Assembly (NCBI GenBank): GCA_029251265.1
Contig: JAQXDR010000158.1
Coordinates: 1-41,917, forward strand
DNA: 41,917 nucleotides
Source: Pseudoprimorskyibacter sp.
GTDB lineage: Bacteria > Pseudomonadota > Alphaproteobacteria > Rhodobacterales > Rhodobacteraceae
Direction of reading: 5' to 3'
Notes under the pieces: generated by a model
Database searches by the model: none
Seen by the model: only the letters and a program-made list of their open reading frames with translations
Told to the model about the DNA's origin: nothing
Part shown: positions 7,251 to 15,159 of the stretch, piece after piece
How the letters are laid out: each line of letters begins with the position of its first letter
Numbering within the stretch: position 1 is the stretch's first letter
Made by a program: the position numbers and the translations under genes

Positions 7251-8216
7251 ATGGAATTCCTAACGATCGTACAACTTCTGGACAGCACACTTCGCAGCGC
7301 AACACCTTTGTTACTGGCGTGTTTGGCGGGCCTTTTCTCAGAACGTGCCGGGATTTTTGACATCGGGCTGGAAGGCAAGATGTTGGCTGCGGCATTTCTT
7401 TCCGCGGCAGTGGCCTTTGCGACAGGATCGGTTTGGATTGGCCTGCTAGCCGGAATTGGTGCATCAGTGGCTTTGTCATTGCTTCATGGGTTGGCATCAA
7501 TCAACTTTCGTGGAAATCAACTGATTTCGGGCGTTGCAATCAACTTTTTGGCGGCAGGTGCGACCGTCCTTTTTGCACAAAACTGGTTCCGACAAGGTGG
7601 CAGAACACCACAACTTTCCGGAGATGCAAGGTTCGATCCAATATCGCTTCCTTTTGCGGAGACATTGCAAGATGTACCAATTTTTGGGCCCATCTATCAC
7701 GAGCTTATCTCCGGGCATGCAATCTTGGTTTATGTTGCGCTGTTTATGGTACCGCTGACGTGGTGGGTTTTGTTCCGTACGCGGTTTGGTCTACGGCTGC
7801 GCGCCGTGGGTGAAGCCCCCGAGGCGGTCGACACCGCCGGAATTTCGGTTGTGCACCTCAGGTATGCTGCCGTGATTATTTGTGGGATATTGTGCGGAAT
7901 TGCTGGTGCCTATCTATCGACCGGGCTACAAGCAAACTTTACAAAAGATATGACCGCCAATCGCGGCTTTATCGCTTTGGCGGCACTGATTTTTGCCAAA
8001 TGGCGTCCTTGGTACGCCCTTGGTGCGTGTCTGTTATTTGGGTTTTTATTCGCAATCGAAACGCGTTTTCAGAATATCGATTTGCTTGGCTTTACCCTGC
8101 CAGTGCAGTTTGTACAGGCATTACCATACATCCTGACTGTTGTGATCCTCGCAGGTTTCGTTGGTCGCGCGATACCGCCTCGTGCTGGAGGCGCACCCTA
8201 CATTAAAGAAAGATGA
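7251..8216 (+). CDS. ABC transporter permease, BMP/nucleoside type (second)
   Basis: A 321-residue permease (YufQ-like) starting MEFLTIVQLLDSTLRSATPL. It contains the paralogous motif GIFDIGLEGKMLAAAFLSA near 40-58 and GNQLISGVAINFLAAG near 88-103. It is shorter than the first permease, as usual for these heterodimeric channels. It starts four bases after the previous stop with AAGGAGGG just upstream. It is the last gene of the importer operon; a 148-base non-coding gap follows with no obvious terminator. Confidence 0.92.
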   Translation: MEFLTIVQLLDSTLRSATPLLLACLAGLFSERAGIFDIGLEGKMLAAAFLSAAVAFATGSVWIGLLAGIGASVALSLLHGLASINFRGNQLISGVAINFLAAGATVLFAQNWFRQGGRTPQLSGDARFDPISLPFAETLQDVPIFGPIYHELISGHAILVYVALFMVPLTWWVLFRTRFGLRLRAVGEAPEAVDTAGISVVHLRYAAVIICGILCGIAGAYLSTGLQANFTKDMTANRGFIALAALIFAKWRPWYALGACLLFGFLFAIETRFQNIDLLGFTLPVQFVQALPYILTVVILAGFVGRAIPPRAGGAPYIKER

Positions 8217-8364
8217 AAACTGATGGGGCTGATGGTCCGCGTGTCTTGCGCTTTATGGGACAAGCTAGAATGCCTGAGTGCCCCCTGTACAACAGAGGCC
8301 AAACGGCTTAACGGACGGCTAACTTGGGCGCTGGTCGCGCCATTTACACCGTTAGGGTGCCTTT

Positions 8365-9276
8365 ATGCTTGTATACCTTCCCGTTGCCGAAGTCTCGGTT
8401 AACGCCTTTGTCTTGATCGGTTTAGGTGGCCTTGTCGGAATACTGTCTGGGATGTTTGGCGTAGGTGGTGGGTTTCTAATGACGCCATTACTTTTTTTCA
8501 TTGGTATTCCCCCTGCTGTTGCCGTGGCTACAGAAGCGAACCAAATCGTCGCATCCTCTTTTTCGGGGGTCCTTGCGCACCTGCGCCGAAAAACGGTGGA
8601 CTTGCGTATGGGCAGTGTTTTGCTGGTAGGCGGTTTGATAGGCGCCGCACTGGGCGTGGGGGTATTCAACTGGCTGAAAAGTCTTGGGCAAGTCGATCTG
8701 CTCGTTAAATTATGCTATGTCGTATTCCTTGGTATTATCGGCAGCCTGATGTTTGTGGAAAGCTTGAACGCTATCCGAAAAACAAAGTCGGGAATCGTTC
8801 CCAAACGTAAGAAACACAACTGGGTACACGGCCTTCCATTTAAAATGCGGTTCCGGGTTTCTGGCTTGTATATCTCAGTCATTCCGCCCGTGCTCGTTGG
8901 TATCTTTGTGGGGATTCTCGCAGCTATTATGGGCGTCGGAGGCGGCTTTATCATGGTGCCTGCAATGATATACCTCTTGGGTATGCCCACCAAAGTGGTT
9001 GTTGGAACATCCCTGTTTCAAATTATCTTTGTCACGGCATTCACGACGCTCTTGCATGCAACAACCAATTTTACCGTTGATATTGTGCTGGCAGTCTTGT
9101 TGATCTTTGGCGGCGTTATCGGGGCGCAAATTGGGGCTGTCATTGGCCTACGACTAAAAGCGGAACAATTGCGGATCTTATTGGCAATCATGGTTATTGG
9201 TGTGTGCGGCAAACTTGCGTTTGACCTGATCGTCCAGCCGGCTGAGCTCTTTTCAATAGCGGCAGGGGGTCACTGA
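8365..9276 (+). CDS. TSUP (TauE/SafE) family anion permease
   Basis: The 303-residue integral membrane protein has the two-fold repeat of the TSUP family: GMFGVGGGFLMTPLLFFIG near 28-46 and AAIMGVGGGFIMVPAMIYLLG near 186-206. The halves are joined by a basic cytoplasmic loop (KSGIVPKRKKHNW). Family members move sulfite, sulfoacetate, taurine-derived or other organosulfur anions, usually outward; the substrate here is unknown. AGGG precedes the ATG. Its TGA overlaps the next gene's ATG by one base, so the two are probably co-translated and work together. Confidence 0.9.
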   Translation: MLVYLPVAEVSVNAFVLIGLGGLVGILSGMFGVGGGFLMTPLLFFIGIPPAVAVATEANQIVASSFSGVLAHLRRKTVDLRMGSVLLVGGLIGAALGVGVFNWLKSLGQVDLLVKLCYVVFLGIIGSLMFVESLNAIRKTKSGIVPKRKKHNWVHGLPFKMRFRVSGLYISVIPPVLVGIFVGILAAIMGVGGGFIMVPAMIYLLGMPTKVVVGTSLFQIIFVTAFTTLLHATTNFTVDIVLAVLLIFGGVIGAQIGAVIGLRLKAEQLRILLAIMVIGVCGKLAFDLIVQPAELFSIAAGGH

Positions 9277-10031
9277 TGCTGCGCTTGATTGTGTTATGTC
9301 TGGTCTTGGCAGTGCCGGCGCGTGCCGAAGATATTGTATTGGGGCTAAGCCGGGACAGCGTTCAGATCACAACGAACTTTTCTGGCTCCGAAATTCTGAT
9401 TTTCGGAGCAATCCGTCGCGAGGCACCGGTCCCCGATGGCACTATGGGGTTGATTGTGACTGTCGAAGGGCCCTCAGAACCCGTGATGGTTTATCAAAAG
9501 GACCGCATTGCTGGTATCTGGGTAAACGCACGCGATGTTGAAATTGAAGCCGCGCCCGTTTTTTACGCAGTGGCGTCGACTGCGCCGCTGACAGACATCC
9601 TCGATGACGGCGCCGACAGGCGACATCATGTTTCCATTAATCGCGCAATACGATCGATCTGGGCCCGCGTCACCCACGGCGATGTTCGTGAATTCGTCGA
9701 AGCCGTGATCCGTATTCGACAAAATTCTGGGCTTTATACCTTGAATGAAGGGGCGGTGAGCATTGATGGAGATACACTGTTCTCGGCGCAGGTAGAATTA
9801 CCTCCAAACCTGATAGAGGGTCTTTACAAGACACGAATATTTCTGACCCGCGACGGGGACGTTGTGTCATCTTATGAAACGGACATACCTGTGCATAAAG
9901 TTGGATTGGAACGGTTTTTGTATAACCTCTCGCGTCAACAGCCCTTAGTCTATGGCCTGATGTCCTTGGCTATTGCTACCTTTGCAGGATGGGCTGCTGC
10001 GACCGCCTTTCGAGCAGTCCGCGGGTCTTGA
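9276..10031 (+). CDS. TIGR02186-type membrane-anchored protein
   Basis: The 251-residue product has an N-terminal signal peptide (residues 1-17, cleaved after PARA), an extracytoplasmic beta-rich body (DIVLGLSRDSVQITTNFSGS and following), and one C-terminal transmembrane helix (about 225-245, LVYGLMSLAIATFAGWAAA). This fits the alphaproteobacterial family TIGR02186, of unknown function, repeatedly found next to TSUP permeases. I infer a periplasmic accessory role for the permease. The start codon overlaps the permease stop. Confidence 0.8.
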   Translation: MLRLIVLCLVLAVPARAEDIVLGLSRDSVQITTNFSGSEILIFGAIRREAPVPDGTMGLIVTVEGPSEPVMVYQKDRIAGIWVNARDVEIEAAPVFYAVASTAPLTDILDDGADRRHHVSINRAIRSIWARVTHGDVREFVEAVIRIRQNSGLYTLNEGAVSIDGDTLFSAQVELPPNLIEGLYKTRIFLTRDGDVVSSYETDIPVHKVGLERFLYNLSRQQPLVYGLMSLAIATFAGWAAATAFRAVRGS

Positions 10032-10103
10032 AAAGCGGTCTAGCGGTTCGATATTTCGCACATGGCCATGATCCGTCTTTTTCGGTGTGCCAAGTCACGA
10101 CTC

Positions 10104-11987
10104 CTATCCGCCTTCGTGAAAGAATGCATAGATACGTTCAGCCAAAGCTTCGCTGACACCATCGACTGCGGTCAGGTCAGCCATATTTGCACGCCCTACG
10201 GCCTTGGCAGACCCAAAATGTGCCAATAAGGCGCGTTTGCGTGCGGCACCGACGCCCGGGACATCGTCTAGTGGGGTTGCGCCAACTGCCTTGGACCTTT
10301 TGGCGCGATGCGTGCCAATTGCAAAACGGTGAGCTTCGTCACGCAGGCGTTGAACAAAATACAAGACAGGATCGTTGTGCCGCAAAGCAAAGGGGCGCTG
10401 CCCTGTACGGTGGAATTCTTCTTTGCCAGCGTCGCGGTCCAGACCCTTTGCAACACCGATCATTGGAATATCCTCAACCCCGTATTCCACCATTATCTCA
10501 GCCACCGCACTCACCTGGCCCGCACCTCCATCAATCAGCAAAAGATCTGGCCACATGCCCTTGGTACGCTCTGGATCTTCTTTATGCAGCCGTTTGAATC
10601 GCCTTGTCAGCACTTCCTTCATCATACCAAAGTCATCACCAGGAGTCAGATCGTCACCGCGGATATTGAATTTGCGGTATTGTCCCTTTTCGAACCCTTC
10701 AGGCCCCGCAACGATCATGCCCCCCACGGCGTTGGTGCCTTGAATATGGCTGTTGTCATAGACCTCGATCCGGCGAGGGGGCGTATCAAGATCAAAGGCG
10801 TCAGCCAAACCACGCAACAATTTGGACTGTGTTGCACTTTCTGCCATACGTCGGGCTAGGCTTTCGCGGGCATTTCGCGCAGCACCTTCAATCAGTTCAG
10901 CCTTTTCGCCCCGTTGCGGAATCGAAATTTCAACCTTGCGCCCCAATTTACCGGATAATGCATCTTCCATTAGGTCTTGATTCTCGATCGGATGCGACAG
11001 CAAAAGCAGACGGGGTGGTTCCTTGTTATCGTAAAACTGACCAAGGAAAGCCTCTAAGACTTCTGCGGTTTCCACATCTGGCCCAATACGAGGATAAAAA
11101 TCGCGATTACCCCAGTTTTGATTGGCACGGATAAAGAAAACTTGGACGCAGGCTTGCCCACCTTCCAGATGCAGAGCAATCACATCCGCTTCGGCCACTG
11201 TGCGTGGGTTTATACCTTGCGTGGACTGAACAGACGTCATGGCGCGGATACGATCACGCAGCGCTGCCGCGCGTTCGAATTCCATCGCGGCTGATGCTTC
11301 TGCCATATGCTTGGCAAGTTGTGCCTGCACCTGCGTCGACCGGCCTGTCAAAAACCGTTCTGCATCCTTGACCGTCTCAGCATACTCGTTTTGCGATATC
11401 TTATCAACGCAGGGGGCACTGCATCGTTTAATCTGATACTGCAAACAAGGCCGCGTGCGTGTTTCAAACATAGAATCCGAGCAGTTGCGCAGCAAAAACG
11501 CTTTTTGAAGTTGGTTCAATGTGCGGTTCACGGCACCAGCGCTGGCAAAAGGTCCATAATATTTGCCCTTATCCTTTTTTGCACCACGATGCTTGCGGAT
11601 CATCGGAAACATATGGTCCGCAGTCACAAGAATATTGGGAAAGCTTTTGTCATCCCGCAACAGCACATTATAGCGCGGCTTAAGCTGTTTGATTAGGTTT
11701 TGTTCAAGCAAAAGGGCTTCGGTTTCGGTCCGAGTGGTCAAAAACATCATTGAAGCTGTTTCACGGATCATTCGTGTAATCCGGCTCGAATGTCCTGATG
11801 GTCGCGCATAGTTTGACACGCGGGCCCGCAAGTTGCGCGCTTTACCAACATACAGAACACGACTTTCTGCATCCAACATACGGTAGACCCCAGGACTCCC
11901 ATCAAGCGTTTTAAGGTACGCCTGAATGCAGAGGTGCCCCGTCAGAGGTACATTATCTTCCAAAGTGCTTCGGCCATCTTGAGGCAT
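10104..11987 (-). CDS. uvrC: UvrABC excinuclease subunit C
   Basis: The 627-residue protein makes both incisions in nucleotide excision repair. Visible parts: GIY-YIG nuclease domain ([20 protein letters not shown], ~31-50); four cysteines C169, C181, C189 and C193 with 12-8-4 spacing, as in the E. coli Fe-S site; a UVR helix hairpin ([17 protein letters not shown], ~235-250); the RNase-H-like second nuclease domain ([18 protein letters not shown]); and C-terminal helix-hairpin-helix repeats. The ATG at 11987 has no strong ribosome-binding site. It is a single gene facing the TIGR02186 gene tail to tail. The upstream gap is AT-rich with a DnaA box. Confidence 0.96.
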   Translation of the reverse strand: MPQDGRSTLEDNVPLTGHLCIQAYLKTLDGSPGVYRMLDAESRVLYVGKARNLRARVSNYARPSGHSSRITRMIRETASMMFLTTRTETEALLLEQNLIKQLKPRYNVLLRDDKSFPNILVTADHMFPMIRKHRGAKKDKGKYYGPFASAGAVNRTLNQLQKAFLLRNCSDSMFETRTRPCLQYQIKRCSAPCVDKISQNEYAETVKDAERFLTGRSTQVQAQLAKHMAEASAAMEFERAAALRDRIRAMTSVQSTQGINPRTVAEADVIALHLEGGQACVQVFFIRANQNWGNRDFYPRIGPDVETAEVLEAFLGQFYDNKEPPRLLLLSHPIENQDLMEDALSGKLGRKVEISIPQRGEKAELIEGAARNARESLARRMAESATQSKLLRGLADAFDLDTPPRRIEVYDNSHIQGTNAVGGMIVAGPEGFEKGQYRKFNIRGDDLTPGDDFGMMKEVLTRRFKRLHKEDPERTKGMWPDLLLIDGGAGQVSAVAEIMVEYGVEDIPMIGVAKGLDRDAGKEEFHRTGQRPFALRHNDPVLYFVQRLRDEAHRFAIGTHRAKRSKAVGATPLDDVPGVGAARKRALLAHFGSAKAVGRANMADLTAVDGVSEALAERIYAFFHEGG

Positions 11988-12079
11988 ATGGTCAGCTGCA
12001 TCTTTCTGTTTGGGTGATTCTAGACGTTGCGCTGCACTGATGCCACTTTAGGATCAAGGGATAAAGCATCCCCCGTTTA

Positions 12080-12088
12080 TGTGGATAA
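12080..12088 (-). promoter_or_regulatory. Perfect DnaA box
   Basis: TGTGGATAA on the plus strand is TTATCCACA on the minus strand, the exact strong DnaA-box consensus. It lies 92 bases upstream of the uvrC ATG and beside an AT-rich tract. A single box suggests DnaA-responsive regulation rather than an origin. Confidence 0.55.
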
Positions 12089-12148
12089 GTCTGCGGACAA
12101 CTGATCAGAAATCCATTTTTTCCCTTGTATAATGGGGTCTTCGTTAAC

Positions 12149-12167
12149 TTGCCTATTTTTTAGGCAA
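12149..12167. repeat. 7-bp hairpin in the AT-rich gap
   Basis: TTGCCTA (12149-12155) and TAGGCAA (12161-12167) flank a TTTTT loop. No T run follows in either direction, so it is not a standard terminator. Confidence 0.5.
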
Positions 12168-12180
12168 TAATATAACTATC

Positions 12181-12228
12181 TGTTTTCAATTATTATTTTT
12201 TATCACAACATTCAATAAATTGAAAACA
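12181..12228. repeat. 11-bp spaced inverted repeat
   Basis: TGTTTTCAATT (12181-12191) and AATTGAAAACA (12218-12228) are perfect reverse complements separated by 26 A/T-rich bases. The arms could form a long hairpin in RNA or two half-sites for a protein dimer. Confidence 0.6.
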
Positions 12229-12291
12229 TTGACGGTTTTAGGCTCTTTTCGTAATAAGTGTTAAAAAGGTGCACAACTCGCTGGAAGCAGG

Positions 12292-13071
12292 TCACTCTAC
12301 GCCCAGAACATCAGGCGTTTTCCAACTAAGGTGTTGACCTCCGTCAATACATAACAACTGTCCTGTGACTGCTGGAGAATCAATAAAATATCCAAGTGCC
12401 CCGGTGATGTCTGCGGTATTAGCTCCCCGTTCAAGCGTTGTCGCTGCACGTTGTTTCGCAAAGTGTTCTGCGCTTTGGCGTTCGCCTTGCAACGTCGGAC
12501 CGGGGCCAATTGCATTCACTCGGATGGCAGGCGCCAAAGCTTGGGCGGTGGTTTGCGTCATGGCCCACAATCCCATCTTTGCGATTGTATAGGTCATGAA
12601 TTCAGGCGTCAGCTTGCGTACTCTTTGATCAATCATGTTCACAATCAGGCCTGTCGCACACGGTTCACCGGCATCATCAATACGCGCAGCCGCACTCTGC
12701 GCGGCAAATTCCTGTGTCAGCACAAACGGGGCGCGCAAATTTGATTCCAGATGTCGATCCCAGCTGGTGCGGGTGGCACTGCCCACAGTATCATATTCAA
12801 AAATTGAGGCATTGTTCACCAGAACGGTCAAAGCCCCTCCCAAAGCGTCAACCGCGCGAGGGATGAGGTCCTGAACCTGCGCTTCATCCAAAAAATCTGC
12901 ACCGATTGACACCGATTTACGGCCCTTATCTCGGATCAGGTCGCCAACCATATCTGCCTCGGTTTGCGAGCCGGAATAGTGTAGCGCAACATCATACCCG
13001 CGATCGGCTAGATACAATGCCATCGCTTTGCCTAGGCGTTTGGCTGCACCGGTTACAAGAGCTGCAGGCAT
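12292..13071 (-). CDS. Pteridine-reductase-like short-chain dehydrogenase (FolM/PTR1 type)
   Basis: The 259-residue SDR has the unusual cofactor motif TGAAKRLG (7-14) found in PTR1/FolM rather than the classical TGxxxGxG, then LVNNAS (~84-89). The usual catalytic Ser is replaced by Asp (D148 in NMIDQ), with Y161 and K165; the 13- and 4-residue spacings equal those of PTR1 D181-Y194-K198. It therefore probably reduces a dihydropterin or dihydrofolate with NADPH in the cytoplasm. It lies ten bases after the antiporter gene, so the two may be cotranscribed, but no functional link is evident. Confidence 0.82.
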   Translation of the reverse strand: MPAALVTGAAKRLGKAMALYLADRGYDVALHYSGSQTEADMVGDLIRDKGRKSVSIGADFLDEAQVQDLIPRAVDALGGALTVLVNNASIFEYDTVGSATRTSWDRHLESNLRAPFVLTQEFAAQSAAARIDDAGEPCATGLIVNMIDQRVRKLTPEFMTYTIAKMGLWAMTQTTAQALAPAIRVNAIGPGPTLQGERQSAEHFAKQRAATTLERGANTADITGALGYFIDSPAVTGQLLCIDGGQHLSWKTPDVLGVE

Positions 13072-13081
13072 CTGTTTCTCC

Positions 13082-14029
13082 TTAGCTGAATATCAAAGCG
13101 ATATAGCCCAGATATAGGGCCGACAAGATTACGCCCCAAAAACGCGTTAAATCGCGTGAGAAAAACAAAAATGGGATCAAAAGCAAAGATGCCGCAGCCA
13201 TGACCCAGAGATCCCTGCTTAAAAAAGATGGATCAACGTCAATCGGCACAATCAGGGTGGTAATCCCGATAATGGCCAACAGATTAAACAAATTAGATCC
13301 AACGACGTTGCCCAAGGCAACATCTGCCTGTCCCCTGCGAACAGCCATTACAGTGGTTGCAAGTTCAGGCAGTGACGTCCCCAAAGCCACCAGCGTCAGC
13401 CCGATAGCGGCCTCAGATACACCAAACAAATGCGCGATCTGTTCTGCACTGTTCACCATAAGGTCCGCGCCAAGCGGCAAGCCAACGATGCCCAGACCTA
13501 AAAACAAACTGATTTTCCAAGAGGGCATTGCGGAGTCTGCGCCTTCAGGCTCTTCTTCATCCACGACATCATTGGCCTCTTGACGTCGTCTCAACCCTTC
13601 GACGACGGCAAGGCCCAAAATACCGAATAACAAAGCCAGCAAAAGCAGACCAGCCATCCAATCAAAAACACCGCGATGAGCCAATGCAATAAATATCGCT
13701 GTTGCACCAATCATTTGCAGATAACTGGACCTGATTTCACAGCCACTGGTGCGGATCACTGATATCAACGCCGGCACCCCAAGCACCAGTAAGATGTTTG
13801 CTGTGTTTGATCCAACCACATTTCCAAGTGCTATACCCGGGTCATTGTCCAGCGCTGCATTGACCGAGATCAAAAGCTCGGGCGCTGATGTACCAAAAGC
13901 GACAATTGTCAGGCTGACGATAAATGCCGGAATACCTGCGCGCAATGACAGGTTAACCGCACCTTTCACCAATGCATCCCCAGCCAAGAGCAAGATGACC
14001 AGACCAAGCCCACCTGAAAGCCAGATCAT
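13082..14029 (-). CDS. Calcium/sodium antiporter (YrbG/CaxA, CaCA superfamily)
   Basis: The 315-residue membrane protein carries the two inverted alpha repeats of the cation/Ca2+ exchanger superfamily: GTSAPELLISVNAAL plus GNVVGSNTANILLVLG in the first half, and GTSLPELATTVMAV plus GNVVGSNLFNLLAIIG in the second. These hold the ion-binding Glu, Ser and Asn residues. An acidic loop (NDVVDEEEPEGADS) joins the halves. I chose ATG 14029, which has AAGGG close upstream and follows the preceding stop by one base; a longer frame adds 21 residues that overlap the upstream gene. Confidence 0.9.
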   Translation of the reverse strand: MIWLSGGLGLVILLLAGDALVKGAVNLSLRAGIPAFIVSLTIVAFGTSAPELLISVNAALDNDPGIALGNVVGSNTANILLVLGVPALISVIRTSGCEIRSSYLQMIGATAIFIALAHRGVFDWMAGLLLLALLFGILGLAVVEGLRRRQEANDVVDEEEPEGADSAMPSWKISLFLGLGIVGLPLGADLMVNSAEQIAHLFGVSEAAIGLTLVALGTSLPELATTVMAVRRGQADVALGNVVGSNLFNLLAIIGITTLIVPIDVDPSFLSRDLWVMAAASLLLIPFLFFSRDLTRFWGVILSALYLGYIALIFS

Positions 14030-14030
14030 T

Positions 14031-14201
14031 TTAACCCTTTCGGCTTTGGTAACCACATGCACAAGGGCCCTTGCCAATGCGGTGACGTCCACATTTGGGG
14101 CATTTAGCCGTTACTTTGCCAATCTTGGGCAGGCGCAACCGGCCAAACATCGAAAGGATTGCCATTCCAGCCAAGAAAAGAGCGACAATTTTGATGATCA
14201 T
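14031..14201 (-). CDS. Tiny membrane protein with a C-terminal zinc-ribbon-like motif
   Basis: The 56-residue product starts MIIKIVALFLAGMAILSMFG, one transmembrane helix, then a basic linker (RLRLPKIGKV). It ends with CPKCGRHRIGKGPCACG, whose two CxC/CxxC knuckles could bind one zinc. It begins one base after the S49 peptidase stop and ends one base before the antiporter ATG, so it is packed inside an operon, strong evidence for a real gene. A TTG seven codons earlier is an alternative start. Similar short proteins occur in Rhodobacterales; the function is unknown. A role beside the peptidase or antiporter is only inferred from position. Confidence 0.75.
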   Translation of the reverse strand: MIIKIVALFLAGMAILSMFGRLRLPKIGKVTAKCPKCGRHRIGKGPCACGYQSRKG

Positions 14202-14202
14202 G

Positions 14203-15006
14203 TCAAAGTCCAAAGCGCGCAAAAGCTGCGCGCTCTTCTATTTGGTGAAACAAGGTTTCCGTCACGCTCAGACCAAAGCGCTGCGCAAGACTGCGGCGTT
14301 GTCCGTATTGCTTAAACCGGACCTTAGCACCGAATTTTTCGCGTAATACCGGTTCCATATGACCAACAAAATCAGCCAACCCAGCGTCACAGGCAGTTTG
14401 CCCAACCCAGACCTCACCCGAGAACAGCGCGGGGTCATCCGTCAACTTGGGACCACGGCGCAATTTGACATGTGTTATGAAACTTTGATGGATTTGGTCC
14501 AAAAGATTTTTCAGTCGCGTCACATCCTCGGGATTTTCAGGTCGAAACGGGTCCATCATAGATTTGGATGTTCCGGCCGTATGAACACGTCTTTCGATGC
14601 CTTGGCGCGACAAAAAGACATGTGCCCCAAATCCCGCTGATATCACACCGATGGACCCCACGATTGAACTATCGTCGACGTAGATCACGTCAGCCGCAGC
14701 AGCGAGCCAATATCCACCCGAGGCCGCGACATCTTCGACAAAAGCGTACACAGGGATCTCGTGTTCTTCGGCCAGTCGCCTTATGCGCGCACCAATTAAC
14801 GAAGATTGAACAGGTGACCCGCCGGGCGAATTAATGATGAGCGCCACAGCTGCGGGCTTTCCCTTGGAAAACGCGCGCTCTAACAACGGGGCGATACCGG
14901 CGTCTGACAGCCCGCTCCGTCCCGAAGCTCCAATAGCACCAGATAAACGGACAACCGCTATGAGCGGGCGGGTTTTACGACGAAACGAGGGGATCCACGA
15001 CAACAT
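14203..15006 (-). CDS. S49-family serine peptidase (SppA/SohB-like)
   Basis: The 267-residue protein is a short SppA-type peptidase. It contains VALIINSPGGSPVQSS (~54-69), the nucleophile Ser96 in DVAASGGYWLAAAAD, and the general-base Lys148 in GTSKSMMDPFRP, giving the Ser-Lys dyad of this family. Such enzymes degrade remnant signal peptides or other membrane peptides. There is no clear N-terminal membrane helix, so membrane association may depend on its partners, for example the tiny membrane protein immediately downstream. First gene of a likely four-gene minus-strand operon. Confidence 0.9.
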   Translation of the reverse strand: MLSWIPSFRRKTRPLIAVVRLSGAIGASGRSGLSDAGIAPLLERAFSKGKPAAVALIINSPGGSPVQSSLIGARIRRLAEEHEIPVYAFVEDVAASGGYWLAAAADVIYVDDSSIVGSIGVISAGFGAHVFLSRQGIERRVHTAGTSKSMMDPFRPENPEDVTRLKNLLDQIHQSFITHVKLRRGPKLTDDPALFSGEVWVGQTACDAGLADFVGHMEPVLREKFGAKVRFKQYGQRRSLAQRFGLSVTETLFHQIEERAAFARFGL

Positions 15007-15159
15007 ATGTCGGATGTAGAATGCCGCACCTTATGAAACAACTGTTCTTACACATAAGACTGCGAATTTTCCTGTTTCAGCCTTAATAAAGGAGAAAAAA
15101 AGACATTTGTACTGCGTACCTCACCCGAAATATCCGCTATTTTTGAACAAATGCGAGGC

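Larger units (their letters stand above)
11988..12291. other. AT-rich intergenic region upstream of uvrC
   Basis: This 304-base gap contains no plausible gene. Its middle (about 12110-12265) is strikingly A/T-rich compared with the flanking coding DNA. It holds a perfect DnaA box, a 7-bp hairpin, an 11-bp spaced inverted repeat and a promoter-like pair on the plus strand (TTGACG 12229-12234, 17 bases, TAATAA 12252-12257) that points into the 3' end of the SDR gene. The uvrC promoter must lie here on the minus strand; one candidate is TTGAAT at 12207-12212 with TAATTG 17 bases on. Confidence 0.7.

Noticed and set aside
12080-12228. Possible chromosomal replication origin (DnaA box next to AT-rich DNA)
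   Set aside because: Only one perfect box is present and the neighbours (uvrC, SDR, antiporter) are not those of alphaproteobacterial origins such as hemE, parAB or mnmE; kept as a regulatory candidate.
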